From Pedobacter sp. JY14-1 (GTDB taxonomy: Bacteria; Bacteroidota; Bacteroidia; Sphingobacteriales; Sphingobacteriaceae), in the NCBI RefSeq assembly GCF_029269825.1, contig NZ_JARJHU010000005.1, positions 248,001-312,000 of the forward strand: a DNA stretch of 64,000 nt, in the 5' to 3' direction. The notes beneath the pieces are model-generated. The model did no database searches. It was not told the origin of the DNA and was given only the letters and a program-made list of their open reading frames with translations. This document shows, in pieces, positions 32,652 to 41,652 of the stretch. Each line of letters begins with the position of its first letter. Position 1 is the first letter of the stretch. Both the position numbers and the translations under genes were made by a program.

Positions 32652-34834
32652 TCAGTGAAAATGACTTTGTAATTAGTTCTTACTCTTTTAACTCCAAGCT
32701 TTTTGATGAGCTATATAATCATCATTATGCAAGAAATAATTGGCCGGTCGTCTACATATTGAGTGATGGTACCACCAAAGAAGCGTATGTAGGGGAAACC
32801 TCCGACACTTTCGCACGATTGGCGACACATTTGAAGAACAATACAAAAAATAAGTTAACATCCGTTCGGCTGGTGACAAGTGACCGGTTTAACAAATCGG
32901 CCACACTGGATATTGAGTCCAATTTGATCAAATACATCTCGGGTGATGGACAGTACAGACTGCTAAACCTGAATCTGGGTTTAGCCAACCATCAGTTTTA
33001 CGAAAAGCTGAAGTATTGGAGCATCTTCCGGTCGTTATGGGATAAGTTGAGGGCAGAAGGGTTAACTAAGCATTCTATTGAACACATTGATAACTCGGAC
33101 TTATTTAAATACTCTCCCTATAAATCTCTTGCCGCTGAACAAAAGCAGGGGCTAAAGTTGATCATCCGTAGTCTTCTGGACCCAAACGCAAAACGGGTAA
33201 TTGTGGAAGGCGGTGCAGGCACGGGTAAAAGCATCCTTGCAATATTTCTTTTTAAATTACTGAAAACGGACATCTCAGGCTTTAATTTTAAAGATTTTGG
33301 TGAAGAGGAAGCTGAATTGATCGATCTGGTCACAAAGCTAAAGGAGAAATATCCCAACCCAAAAATGGCTTTGGTGATTCCGATGTCTTCCTTTCGCAAG
33401 ACTATTCAGAAAGTATTTAAAAACATCAAAGGTCTGAAATCAACGATGGTGATAGGCCCATCTGAAATGACATCCGAACAGTTTGACATTATCATAGTCG
33501 ATGAATCACACCGTTTACGGAGGCGAAAAAATTTGGGGTCCTACTACGAGGTATTTGATAAGACGTGTGCTAAACTTGACCTAGATAAACATACTGCGAG
33601 TGAATTGCACTGGGTGATCCTGCAATCTCACCGAAGCGTGCTTTTTTACGATCAGAACCAATCGATTAAACCTTCGGATACCAGGAAGGAAGATTTTGAC
33701 AAGTTGAAGTTAGCCACGGGAACCTCTATAGAAAAGTTGAAATCACAGTTCAGGGTGAAGGGCGGTCATGATTATATAACTTATGTGCGCGATTTACTTT
33801 CCTGTAGTATGCCACAAGAAAGAAAGCAATACAGGAGCAATGATTATGAGTTCCTGATGTTCGACGATTTGGATGAAATGATCACACAGATCAAGGCTAG
33901 AAATGAAAGTTATGGTTTAGCACGTCTGGTTGCGGGCTTTGCCTGGGTATGGAAGACGAAAAGCCCTAAAAACAGACATTTGATCGACATCCAAATTGGT
34001 GACACAGCTTTAAAATGGAACAGCGTCGCTATCGATTGGCCGAACTCGCCCAACGCAATCAACGAGGTGGGATGCATCCATACGACCCAAGGCTACGATT
34101 TGAACTATACCGGAGTAATTTTTGGGCCTGAAATATCTTATGACGAGGCGGAGGATGAAATTGTAGTTGTTAAGGAAAACTACCATGACAAAAATGGTAA
34201 AAATGCGATTTCCGATCCTGCAGAACTGAAATCATATATCTTGAACATTTACGACACGATACTGAAACGAGGAATACGGGGAACTTACGTCTATGTATGT
34301 GATCCTAAGCTTCGTGCGTACTTTGCAAAGCACATTCCAGCTGCGCGGCCTGTGATTGCTGATACTGTCAATCAGTTGATACCATTTGTAAATAGTGTTC
34401 CTCTTTATGATTTGCATGCCGCAGCTGGCTCTTTCAGTGAGCTGCAACATGTTGATGACTACGATTTGATTGAAGTCCCTGAAAATGTCAGGGTTGCTGA
34501 TGATATGTTTGCATGCCGGGTGGTTGGAGAATCTATGAACAGGGTTATTCCAAACGGCTCGATATGTCTGTTCAGGAAATACAGTGCCGGATCACGAAAT
34601 GGCAAGATTGTCCTGGCAGAAAGCACTGCTTTCAATGATTCGGACTTCGGCTCGGGATATACCGTGAAAGAGTACAGTAGTGTTAAAAGAGCCGATGAAA
34701 ATGGTTGGGAACATGAATCGATTACTTTGAAACCGTTGTCAAATGATCCATCGTATAAAAGTATTACGCTTTCTGAAGATGAATTGGTGAATTTTAAGGT
34801 AGTGGGGATTTTTGAAAGGGTGTTAAGTTTATAA
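32648..34834 (+). CDS. GIY-YIG nuclease / DUF2075 helicase / S24 LexA-like autoprotease fusion
   Basis: 728 residues, three enzymatic parts. (1) GIY-YIG, 33-95: VVYILSD, AYVGET, Arg57 and Glu90 (DIESNLIKY). (2) DUF2075/SLFN-group-3 helicase, about 160-570: Walker A EGGAGTGKS (187-195), Walker B IIIVDESH (281-288), SQFRVKGGHDYI, IHTTQGYDLNYTGVIFG, RGIRGTYVYVCD. (3) S24 peptidase, about 590-728: possible cleavage pair Ala593-Gly594, Ser629 in VVGESMN, Lys674 in YTVKEY; Gly-to-Ser spacing is 35 as in UmuD. Coupled by overlap to MazG. Likely antiphage or damage response; self-cleavage could free the helicase. Confidence 0.88.
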   Translation: MISENDFVISSYSFNSKLFDELYNHHYARNNWPVVYILSDGTTKEAYVGETSDTFARLATHLKNNTKNKLTSVRLVTSDRFNKSATLDIESNLIKYISGDGQYRLLNLNLGLANHQFYEKLKYWSIFRSLWDKLRAEGLTKHSIEHIDNSDLFKYSPYKSLAAEQKQGLKLIIRSLLDPNAKRVIVEGGAGTGKSILAIFLFKLLKTDISGFNFKDFGEEEAELIDLVTKLKEKYPNPKMALVIPMSSFRKTIQKVFKNIKGLKSTMVIGPSEMTSEQFDIIIVDESHRLRRRKNLGSYYEVFDKTCAKLDLDKHTASELHWVILQSHRSVLFYDQNQSIKPSDTRKEDFDKLKLATGTSIEKLKSQFRVKGGHDYITYVRDLLSCSMPQERKQYRSNDYEFLMFDDLDEMITQIKARNESYGLARLVAGFAWVWKTKSPKNRHLIDIQIGDTALKWNSVAIDWPNSPNAINEVGCIHTTQGYDLNYTGVIFGPEISYDEAEDEIVVVKENYHDKNGKNAISDPAELKSYILNIYDTILKRGIRGTYVYVCDPKLRAYFAKHIPAARPVIADTVNQLIPFVNSVPLYDLHAAAGSFSELQHVDDYDLIEVPENVRVADDMFACRVVGESMNRVIPNGSICLFRKYSAGSRNGKIVLAESTAFNDSDFGSGYTVKEYSSVKRADENGWEHESITLKPLSNDPSYKSITLSEDELVNFKVVGIFERVLSL

Positions 34835-34937
34835 CTTTTATTTTAGTGACGATGCTCAACAGTGCCCGGCTGATTATCAAACCAATCATGCACTATAAAA
34901 TAAGAACATTTAATTCCATAATGTTTCGTTTTTTATA

Positions 34938-35954
34938 TTATGGTATATCCTCTTGGTATTGCAAAGCCGTAGAGTTTGAAATTCTAACTATCTTGTCAGC
35001 CAACCAATTAGGTTCAAGTACTTTTACATCTGCACCGTAGCTTAAAATTATACCAATGAACTCATAGTTGATAATCAATTGGTATTCAAGAGTCAATCCT
35101 TTTTCAGGGCAGCTTTCCACAATTATCTGCGATTTGTGCAACGGCTGTGTTTTAGGATAATAACCCTCGGAGGGAGAAAACAACAAACGTACTGTCTCAA
35201 TCTTTCCGCTTCCTAAATTAATACCGACACAGTGCCCTAAATATTCCTTGTTATCAAATGTAGTATCCAGAATATATTTATTCGGGGCAAATTGTAAAGT
35301 TTTAATTCTATCAAGGCCATAGGTCCTGACTTCGTTCTTTGTCTCATTGAAACCAATGACATACCATCTGTTTCTATATTCCTTTAGGAAGTATGGGTGA
35401 AAAATCTGACTTGGAGAGGGTTCATAACCAAATTTCTGATATATAATACTCAAGGACCTCTTACTTTGTATGGCTTCAATAAGGGTATCTGTGTGCTCCA
35501 ATCCTAGCGCTACTGGCGTTTTCTCAAAAATGATGAAATCTAGAATACTCTCATAATTACTTCTTTTAGCTCTGTTTACAACACGAATAATCTTTTCAAT
35601 AGTCGTATTGAACTCTTTCATTATAGGAATATATTGATACTGTGCTAAAGTTGTGGCAGCGAGCTCTAATGCCTTTATATCTGATTGATTTAATGGCAGG
35701 TGATCAATTGAGTAATCCGGGTCCGTATAATGATATCCCTTATTTATTCGGCAGTACTTGATAGGAGCCTTATAATTCAATTGTTGACAATGTCGCATAA
35801 GGGCAATGTCACCATCTAAGGTTCGATTTGATACATCAATATCTATGTTGGAGATTTTTCTGAGAAGGTCAGTTTTCGACCAAAATTTTTTAGGAGAGGT
35901 CAGGCAATCATTTATCACTCGGAATCGAGCCAATTGATTTTTGGTTTGAGACAT
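34938..35954 (-). CDS. WYL domain transcriptional regulator
   Basis: 338 residues from MSQTKNQLARFRVINDCL. N-terminal winged HTH (residues about 8-70: KTDLLRKISNIDIDVSNRTLDGDIALMRHC), then the WYL region (LIEAIQSKRSLSIIYQKFG, FHPYFLKEYRNRWYVIGFNETKNEVRTYGLDRIKTLQF) and the WCX extension (RLLFSPSEGYYPKTQPLHKSQ, ISYGADVKVLEP). WYL regulators often control defence loci and sense nucleic-acid or nucleotide ligands. It is convergent with the helicase-fusion gene and divergent from the GRDP-like gene. Confidence 0.92.
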   Translation of the reverse strand: MSQTKNQLARFRVINDCLTSPKKFWSKTDLLRKISNIDIDVSNRTLDGDIALMRHCQQLNYKAPIKYCRINKGYHYTDPDYSIDHLPLNQSDIKALELAATTLAQYQYIPIMKEFNTTIEKIIRVVNRAKRSNYESILDFIIFEKTPVALGLEHTDTLIEAIQSKRSLSIIYQKFGYEPSPSQIFHPYFLKEYRNRWYVIGFNETKNEVRTYGLDRIKTLQFAPNKYILDTTFDNKEYLGHCVGINLGSGKIETVRLLFSPSEGYYPKTQPLHKSQIIVESCPEKGLTLEYQLIINYEFIGIILSYGADVKVLEPNWLADKIVRISNSTALQYQEDIP

Positions 35955-36045
35955 TAATTCGCTTTTTATTAACAAGTTATGAAGAAAAATTTACTTCGCA
36001 AATTGGTTGCGTGCTGAATCTTTTTTTTTGAAAAAAATAATCATT

Positions 36046-36516
36046 ATGCAAAATTTAAATTTACAAACTGCTGTATCATCTGTATTTATGGATGACATTG
36101 ATGCTTTAGACCTTAGAATGGTTAAGCTAAAGCTGCAAGACACTGAAGAGGGTCAGGGATGGACTATTGAACAATGTTTGGACGCAGAATATCAGTACAA
36201 AAGATTTCTGGCTCTGAAAAGATTATTTCCAGACAAAGACATAGTCCCAAATGGTGCAATAGACAAATTTTGGCATCAGCATATCTTAGATACCTCGCAA
36301 TATGCTAAAGACTGCGATAATATTTTCGGATATTTCCTACACCACTATCCATACTTTGGGATGAATGGTGTAGACGATGCTCAAAATCTTAAAGATTCAT
36401 TCGAAGAAACAAAAGAGCTTTATTACGAGCATTTTGGGGAAGAATATGTCGGCATGGCAAAAAGATGCACGGCTCCAAAATGCAGAACTCAATGTAAACC
36501 TATGAAGTGTAAATAG
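36046..36516 (+). CDS. glycine-rich-domain-like (GRDP-like) protein with Cys tail
   Basis: 156 residues from MQNLNLQTAV. Core motif AIDKFWHQHILDTSQYAKDCDNIFGYFLHHYPYFGM matches the GRDP-like family (WHxHILxT...YxxDC...HHxP), whose conserved His/Asp/Cys cluster may bind metal. C-terminal RCTAPKCRTQCKPMKC has four cysteines. Divergent from the WYL gene with 91 bp between; the intergenic dyad AATTT/AAATT (35988-36004) could be a shared operator. Confidence 0.75.
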   Translation: MQNLNLQTAVSSVFMDDIDALDLRMVKLKLQDTEEGQGWTIEQCLDAEYQYKRFLALKRLFPDKDIVPNGAIDKFWHQHILDTSQYAKDCDNIFGYFLHHYPYFGMNGVDDAQNLKDSFEETKELYYEHFGEEYVGMAKRCTAPKCRTQCKPMKCK

Positions 36517-36573
36517 CTCTCAAATTACCATAGGGAATTATTAATAGAACCTTATTAGCAGTGAGGTATATCT

Positions 36574-36607
36574 AACACCTAATGATTAATACTCATTAGG
36601 TGTTTTT
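36574..36607 (+). terminator. intrinsic terminator of the GRDP-like gene
   Basis: AACACCTAATGA, seven-base loop, TCATTAGGTGTT, running into TTTTT. Twelve-bp perfect stem. Strong Rho-independent terminator. Confidence 0.85.
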
Positions 36608-36920
36608 ATGATAAATGGAGGTGATTTTCTAGCTGCAAATACTTAACATGCCCTTCTTAGTAGTTGTTCGCTATATTAAAATAAACCAAGGCCCTGCTCT
36701 ACACACCACAATATGCTTACTACCTTGTTCTATCCTTCTATGGACTTAAGCCCAATCATCACTTGCTTAACATATCCAAACTGAAGCGAAAAAGCACGTA
36801 CTAATATTGGCGATATAGCCACTAATTCTGCATTAATGACCCATATATGGAAATGAAAGATGGAACCTGTCCAGATCAGCTTCTCATTTTAACACTGAGC
36901 ACCCTTCAAACTGAACCTCT

Positions 36921-36978
36921 CAACAAAACACTTTGAGCTTTACAACAAAACGCTAACTTAGTTCTGCGGGTACCTTTG
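36921..36978 (+). promoter_or_regulatory. AraC-type direct repeats and promoter of SDR module 1
   Basis: CAACAAAACACT (36921-36932) and CAACAAAACGCT (36943-36954) are direct repeats 22 bp apart, the two-half-site layout of AraC regulators. TACCTTTG (36971-36978) is a good -7 box. The AraC gene two positions downstream is the natural binder. Confidence 0.6.
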
Positions 36979-37001
36979 TCTTAACAAAAACAATAAAGAC
37001 A

Positions 37002-37883
37002 ATGAAAAAAACATGGTTTATCACCGGCAGTTCACGCGGTTTAGGACGCAGTCTCACAACTGCAGTATTGGCCAGCGGTGACAATGTCGTTGCGACGGCA
37101 CGAAATACGGATGACTTAAATGAATTGAAGATCAAATATCCTGATCAGATTTTACCGCTGAAACTGGATGTAAATGCAATCGAAGAAATAACAGCGGCGG
37201 TAGATAGCGCTATCGCGCATTTTGGCAGGATCGATGTGTTGGTAAACAATGCCGGTTTCGGCATTACCGGGGCGACGGAAGCGTATACCGAGGAACAGGT
37301 CAACAGCCAGCTGGCGACCAACCTGTATGCACCTATCGCACTTACACGGGCTGTGCTGCCATATATGCGCAAACAACGTTCGGGACGCATCTTGCAGATC
37401 AGCTCCATCGGTGGGCGTCGGGCCAGTGTCGGGGTGAGCATTTACCAGGCGGCCAAATTTGGTTTAAGTGGTTTCACCGAAGCGCTGAACAATGAGGTCA
37501 ATCCGTTGGGTATCTTTGTAACCTCAGTGGAGCCGGGTGGGTTCCGGACAGATTGGGGTAGCTCTTCTATGACCTTTGCCCCTAAGGTGGAAGGCTACGA
37601 AGAAACAACAGATAAACGCGCCGAGTTTTTTGCTTCCGGCAAATTCCAACCAGTAGGCGACCCCGATAAGGCGGCGCAGGTGATCATTGACGTTGCGAGC
37701 CATCCGAAACCACCGGTGCACCTGGTCCTGGGTAGTGATGCGGTAAAAATGATCAGGCAGGCTGATGCGGAGCGTACCGCTGAAATGGAGGCTTGGCTGC
37801 ATGTAAGTGAATCGACGGATAGTGATGATGCGGCAGATTTTTCCGCGACCGAACAGGGGCAGTTTTTTATGAAGAAAAAATAA
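37002..37883 (+). CDS. SDR family oxidoreductase
   Basis: 293 residues. Classical short-chain dehydrogenase: TGSSRGLGRSL (NAD(P) Gly motif, 8-18), LDVNAIEEITAAVD, VLVNNAGFGITG, catalytic Ser in ILQISSIGGRRAS, YQAAKFG (YxxxK with Tyr148 region) and VEPGGFRTDWG. NADP preference is suggested by the Arg after the Gly motif. It forms a two-gene unit with the AraC regulator 4 bp downstream; a similar unit occurs at 48.1-49.9 kb. Substrate unknown. Confidence 0.93.
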   Translation: MKKTWFITGSSRGLGRSLTTAVLASGDNVVATARNTDDLNELKIKYPDQILPLKLDVNAIEEITAAVDSAIAHFGRIDVLVNNAGFGITGATEAYTEEQVNSQLATNLYAPIALTRAVLPYMRKQRSGRILQISSIGGRRASVGVSIYQAAKFGLSGFTEALNNEVNPLGIFVTSVEPGGFRTDWGSSSMTFAPKVEGYEETTDKRAEFFASGKFQPVGDPDKAAQVIIDVASHPKPPVHLVLGSDAVKMIRQADAERTAEMEAWLHVSESTDSDDAADFSATEQGQFFMKKK

Positions 37884-37887
37884 AGCA

Positions 37888-38700
37888 ATGATGAGTATCA
37901 AGGGATCAGATGACCAGCCGAGGATCTTACAATCCTGCTATGTGAACGTCAGCCGTAGCGGAGAACATTTTGTACCTAACCATACGTTGAGTTATGTGGT
38001 TTGCGGCCGGAATGATATTTACCTGAATGGTAAGACCCATAGCTTTGGCGAGGGCGAATTCAGGTTCACGGCGAAAAACCAGCTGGCGAAGTTTACCAAG
38101 TATCCTTCTGCTAATGGCCCCTTTAAATCCATTAGCATAGTCATCGATCAGAATACACTCCGCAGTATCAGCGAAGAATATCATTTATCCCAGCAAAAGG
38201 CTTATACGGGTGAAAGCCTGTTGAGCCTAAAGCCGGTGCCTTTGCTCCAGCAGTTTATCACTTCCTTGAATCCGTATCTAAATGGTTCTGGGGACCTGAA
38301 TACGATGATCACCCGGCTGAAAGTGAAGGAAGCGGCCATGATCCTGATGGAAACCAATCCGGAGCTAAACGACTTGTTATTTGACTTTGATCCGCCGGGA
38401 AAAATTGATCTCAAAGCTTTTATGACGCAGCATTATAAGTTCAATGTTGATCTGAATCGTTTTGCTTACCTTACCGGGCGCAGTCTGGCTACGTTCAAAC
38501 GTGATTTTGAGCATGCCTTTCAGACCTCGCCCAGCAAATGGCTGCAGGAACAGCGTTTGAAGCAAGCCTATTTTTTGCTTAAGGAGAAGGGACGCAAAGT
38601 AACCGATGTCTACCTGGATGCAGGCTTCAAGGACCTATCTCACTTCTCATTCGCCTTTAAGAAGGCTTACGGCGTGACGCCATCGAGTATAAGTAGTTAA
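37888..38700 (+). CDS. AraC family transcriptional regulator
   Basis: 270 residues. N-terminal cupin-like part (YVVCGRNDIYLNGKTHSFGEGEFRFTAKNQLAKF), C-terminal AraC HTH at about 165-265 (NVDLNRFAYLTGRSLATFKRDFEHAFQTSPSKWLQEQRLKQAYFLL, KVTDVYLDAGFKDLSHFSFAFKKAYGVTPS). Start is ATG at 37888 or the next codon. Co-transcribed with the upstream SDR (4-bp gap), so probably autoregulates through 36921-36954. Confidence 0.92.
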   Translation: MMSIKGSDDQPRILQSCYVNVSRSGEHFVPNHTLSYVVCGRNDIYLNGKTHSFGEGEFRFTAKNQLAKFTKYPSANGPFKSISIVIDQNTLRSISEEYHLSQQKAYTGESLLSLKPVPLLQQFITSLNPYLNGSGDLNTMITRLKVKEAAMILMETNPELNDLLFDFDPPGKIDLKAFMTQHYKFNVDLNRFAYLTGRSLATFKRDFEHAFQTSPSKWLQEQRLKQAYFLLKEKGRKVTDVYLDAGFKDLSHFSFAFKKAYGVTPSSISS

Positions 38701-38743
38701 GGTACAAGCCGCACGACTTTTTGCTATCTACACGCGAGCTTGT

Positions 38744-38751
38744 TAGCTTTG
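38744..38751 (+). promoter_or_regulatory. -7 box TAGCTTTG of ABC transporter gene
   Basis: Exact TAnnTTTG match, 5 bp before the chosen ATG at 38757; the transcript would have almost no leader, as seen for other genes in this window. Confidence 0.55.
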
Positions 38752-38756
38752 CAACG

Positions 38757-40571
38757 ATGACAAACCCCACCATAACCTTTAAGGACCGGCTACGCGCCTT
38801 ACGCAACCTCCCGGCATTTTTTAAACTGGTTTGGGCATCGGGTCCAGTGATGATGGCCATCAACATCGGGCTCCGCCTTTTAAAAGCGACCGTTCCCTTT
38901 CTTTTGCTGTTTATCGGTAAGCTGATCGTTGACCGGGTAGTTGCTTTGACCCAAACGCATAATTCAGTTGCCGAAGCCTATCTATGGGAACTGGTGGCGG
39001 CTGAGTTTGCGTTGGCAATTCTGTCGGATGGGCTCGGCCGGGCGATCACGCTGATGGACGGTTTACTCGGCGACCGTTTTGCTAATCATACCTCGGTGCG
39101 GATCATGGAACATGCCGGTGAGCTGGACCTTGACCAGTTTGAAGATGCTACATTCTACGACAAACTGGAACGCGCGCGACAGCAAACTGCCGGCCGCACG
39201 ATCCTGCTGTCACAGGTCATGAGTCAGGTACAGGACCTGATCACAATGGGACTACTTGCCGCAGGGCTGGTCGTTTTCAATCCCTGGCTGATCGTTCTGT
39301 TGATTATCGCGATACTGCCTGCATTTTTGGGTGAGTCGTACTTTAACGATCAGACCTATGCGCTAAGCCGCAGGCAAACGCCGCAGCGCCGTGAGCTGGA
39401 TTACCTGCGGTATATCGGGGCCAGTGACGAAACGGCAAAAGAGATCAAGATGTTCAGCCTGTCGGGCTTTGTTATTGACCGCTTTAAGGCATTATCAGAC
39501 AAGTTTTATACTGACAGCAGACGGATCGCTGTAAAGCGTTCGCTTTGGGGGACATTTTTCGCGTTATTAGGGAGTCTGGGTTATTACGGCGCATACGTAT
39601 TTATTATTCAGCAGACCATCCGGGGCTCGCTTACCATTGGCGAACTGACCTTCCTGGCCGGATCATTCCGGCAATTGCGCACTATGCTCGAAACCGTCCT
39701 GACGCGTTTTACCAGTGTTTCCCAAGGCGCTATTTACCTGAGTGATTTTTTTGATTTTTTCAAGATCAGGCCCAGAATCCATAACACCCCTCAGCCCCTG
39801 CCCTTTCCTGCTCCGATACAGCAAGGCTTTACTTTTGAAAATGTTGGCTTCAAATACCTGAACAGCGAACGCTGGGCGATACGCCACCTTAATTTCACGT
39901 TGCGACCTACAGAGAAACTGGCTTTGGTGGGTGAAAACGGTGCGGGTAAAAGCACGCTGGTTAAATTGCTGGCGCGCTTGTATGATCCGAGTGAGGGACG
40001 GATTATTTTGGATGGGCACGATCTGCGGGAGTATGACCTGAACGACCTCCGTAAGCACATCGGCGTGATCTTCCAGGATTTCCTGCGTTATCAAATGACC
40101 TTCTCTCAGAATATTGCGGCAGGGAACATTGAAGAACAGGCAAACAAGGAACTCATCTATCGTTCTGCTGCCCAAAGCATGGCGGACGAACTGGCGAATA
40201 AGTTGCCAGGAGGTTATGAGCAGATGCTGGGCAAGCGGTTTGCTGAAGGTGTTGAACTATCGGGCGGCGAATGGCAAAAGGTCGCCATCGCGCGAGCATA
40301 CATGCGTGATGCGCAACTGATCATCCTGGATGAACCTACGTCTGCATTGGACGCTCGTGCGGAATACAACGTCTTTCAACGTTTTACTGAACTGACCCTT
40401 GGTAAAATGGCTGTACTGATCTCACATCGTTTTTCCACCGTAAGGATGGCGGACCGCATTGTGGTGCTGGACAAGGGGGAGATTGCAGAGATCGGCACGC
40501 ATGATGAGCTACTGGAAAAAGGCGGGCGGTATGCTGAGTTGTTTGAGTTGCAGAAGATGGGGTATCAGTAA
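38757..40571 (+). CDS. ABC transporter, fused permease and ATPase
   Basis: 604 residues from MTNPTITFKDRL; a 12-codon earlier start would overlap the -7 box. Six-helix ABC_membrane-type domain in 1-330, then nucleotide-binding domain: Walker A GENGAGKST, Q-loop VIFQDFL, signature LSGGEWQ, Walker B LIILDEPTSALD, H-loop ISHRF. Half-transporter that must dimerise. Lipid- or drug-exporter (MsbA/BmrA-like) activity is probable, but substrate cannot be read. It follows the AraC gene by 56 bp with its own promoter. Confidence 0.92.
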   Translation: MTNPTITFKDRLRALRNLPAFFKLVWASGPVMMAINIGLRLLKATVPFLLLFIGKLIVDRVVALTQTHNSVAEAYLWELVAAEFALAILSDGLGRAITLMDGLLGDRFANHTSVRIMEHAGELDLDQFEDATFYDKLERARQQTAGRTILLSQVMSQVQDLITMGLLAAGLVVFNPWLIVLLIIAILPAFLGESYFNDQTYALSRRQTPQRRELDYLRYIGASDETAKEIKMFSLSGFVIDRFKALSDKFYTDSRRIAVKRSLWGTFFALLGSLGYYGAYVFIIQQTIRGSLTIGELTFLAGSFRQLRTMLETVLTRFTSVSQGAIYLSDFFDFFKIRPRIHNTPQPLPFPAPIQQGFTFENVGFKYLNSERWAIRHLNFTLRPTEKLALVGENGAGKSTLVKLLARLYDPSEGRIILDGHDLREYDLNDLRKHIGVIFQDFLRYQMTFSQNIAAGNIEEQANKELIYRSAAQSMADELANKLPGGYEQMLGKRFAEGVELSGGEWQKVAIARAYMRDAQLIILDEPTSALDARAEYNVFQRFTELTLGKMAVLISHRFSTVRMADRIVVLDKGEIAEIGTHDELLEKGGRYAELFELQKMGYQ

Positions 40572-40608
40572 ATAAATTTATATTCACCATAACCAAAGCC
40601 CGTTTGCA

Positions 40609-41652
40609 ATGAACATCCGTATTGCCTTCCTCTCTACCCTCCTATCGATCGCAGCACTACCTTCAACTGCCCAGCAGCCGCAAACGGAAGCGCAGAAAAA
40701 AGGCCGCTTCAATGTTGGTGATGTCACTACTGATCCCCGCATTCACGATCCGTGTATGGCAATGGAAGACGGGACCTATTATGTGTATTCAACTAATGGG
40801 GGCATTCAGGTTTATTCGTCTAAAGATAGGAAGTCCTGGAAAAAGGAGCCTTCGGTGTTTGACAAGGCACCTGCCTGGGTGTTGGAAAAGATCCCAAGCT
40901 TCAAGGGACTTAGTTTTTGGGCACCTGATGTGAGCTACCATAACGGGCAATGGTATTTGTATTATGCAACCTCGGTATTCGGCAAAAATACTTCGGTCAT
41001 TGGACTGGCTACCAACAAAACGCTGAATCCGAAGTCTAAGGATTATAGGTGGGTAGATCAGGGTATGGTGCTGCAGTCGGTCACTGGGCGGGATTACTGG
41101 AATGCCATCGATCCGAATCTTGCTGTAGATGAGGAGGGCACGCCCTGGCTGAGCTTTGGATCACATTGGGGAGGTTTGAAGCTGGTGAAACTGAATAAGG
41201 ATTTCAAGACGGTCGCCGAACCGCAGGTCTGGTATACGATTGCAGCACGTCCGCGCGACTTTAAATACCGTGATGAGGAGCCCGGGAACTCGGCGATTGA
41301 AGCTCCGTTCATTTTCAAAAAAGGTAATTACTACTACCTCTTCGTATCCTGGGATGCCTGCTGCGTTGGTCCTAAGAGCACTTATCATATCCGGGTTGGT
41401 CGGTCGACCAAGATCACTGGGCCGTATCTTGATAAGGATGGTGTGAGTCTAGCCCAAAATGGGGGCACACTGGTGCGTGGTGGTGACACCGGGCCTGACA
41501 AGAAGGTTTACGCAAGGGGGCATAACTCAGTGCATACTTTCAATGGAACGGATTATTTGGTTTTTCATGGGTATACGGATACGTATGAGAAGATGGGGAT
41601 TGAGAGGATTACGTGGAAGGATGAGTGGCCGGTGGTGGAGGTGCAAAATTAG
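40609..41652 (+). CDS. GH43 arabinan endo-1,5-alpha-L-arabinosidase-like enzyme
   Basis: 347 residues with signal peptide (cut after STAQ). GH43 five-blade propeller residues: Asp47 in IHDPCMA (base), Asp168 in WNAIDPNLAVD (pKa modulator), Glu231 in SAIEAPFIF (acid); also FWAPDVSYHNGQWYLYY and FVSWDACC, typical of subfamily 4/5 arabinanases. Acts outside the cytoplasm on arabinan. No SusC/SusD or other polysaccharide-locus genes next to it, so it is isolated. Its end overlaps the convergent AAA ATPase by four bases. Confidence 0.88.
   Translation: MNIRIAFLSTLLSIAALPSTAQQPQTEAQKKGRFNVGDVTTDPRIHDPCMAMEDGTYYVYSTNGGIQVYSSKDRKSWKKEPSVFDKAPAWVLEKIPSFKGLSFWAPDVSYHNGQWYLYYATSVFGKNTSVIGLATNKTLNPKSKDYRWVDQGMVLQSVTGRDYWNAIDPNLAVDEEGTPWLSFGSHWGGLKLVKLNKDFKTVAEPQVWYTIAARPRDFKYRDEEPGNSAIEAPFIFKKGNYYYLFVSWDACCVGPKSTYHIRVGRSTKITGPYLDKDGVSLAQNGGTLVRGGDTGPDKKVYARGHNSVHTFNGTDYLVFHGYTDTYEKMGIERITWKDEWPVVEVQN

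Larger units (their letters stand above)
36517..37001. other. 485-bp gap at right edge of the island
   Basis: Holds the terminator of the GRDP-like gene (36574-36607), then about 300 bp with no recognisable feature, then the direct-repeat operator (36921-36954) and promoter of the SDR gene. Composition returns to that of the left-hand genes after it. Confidence 0.55.
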
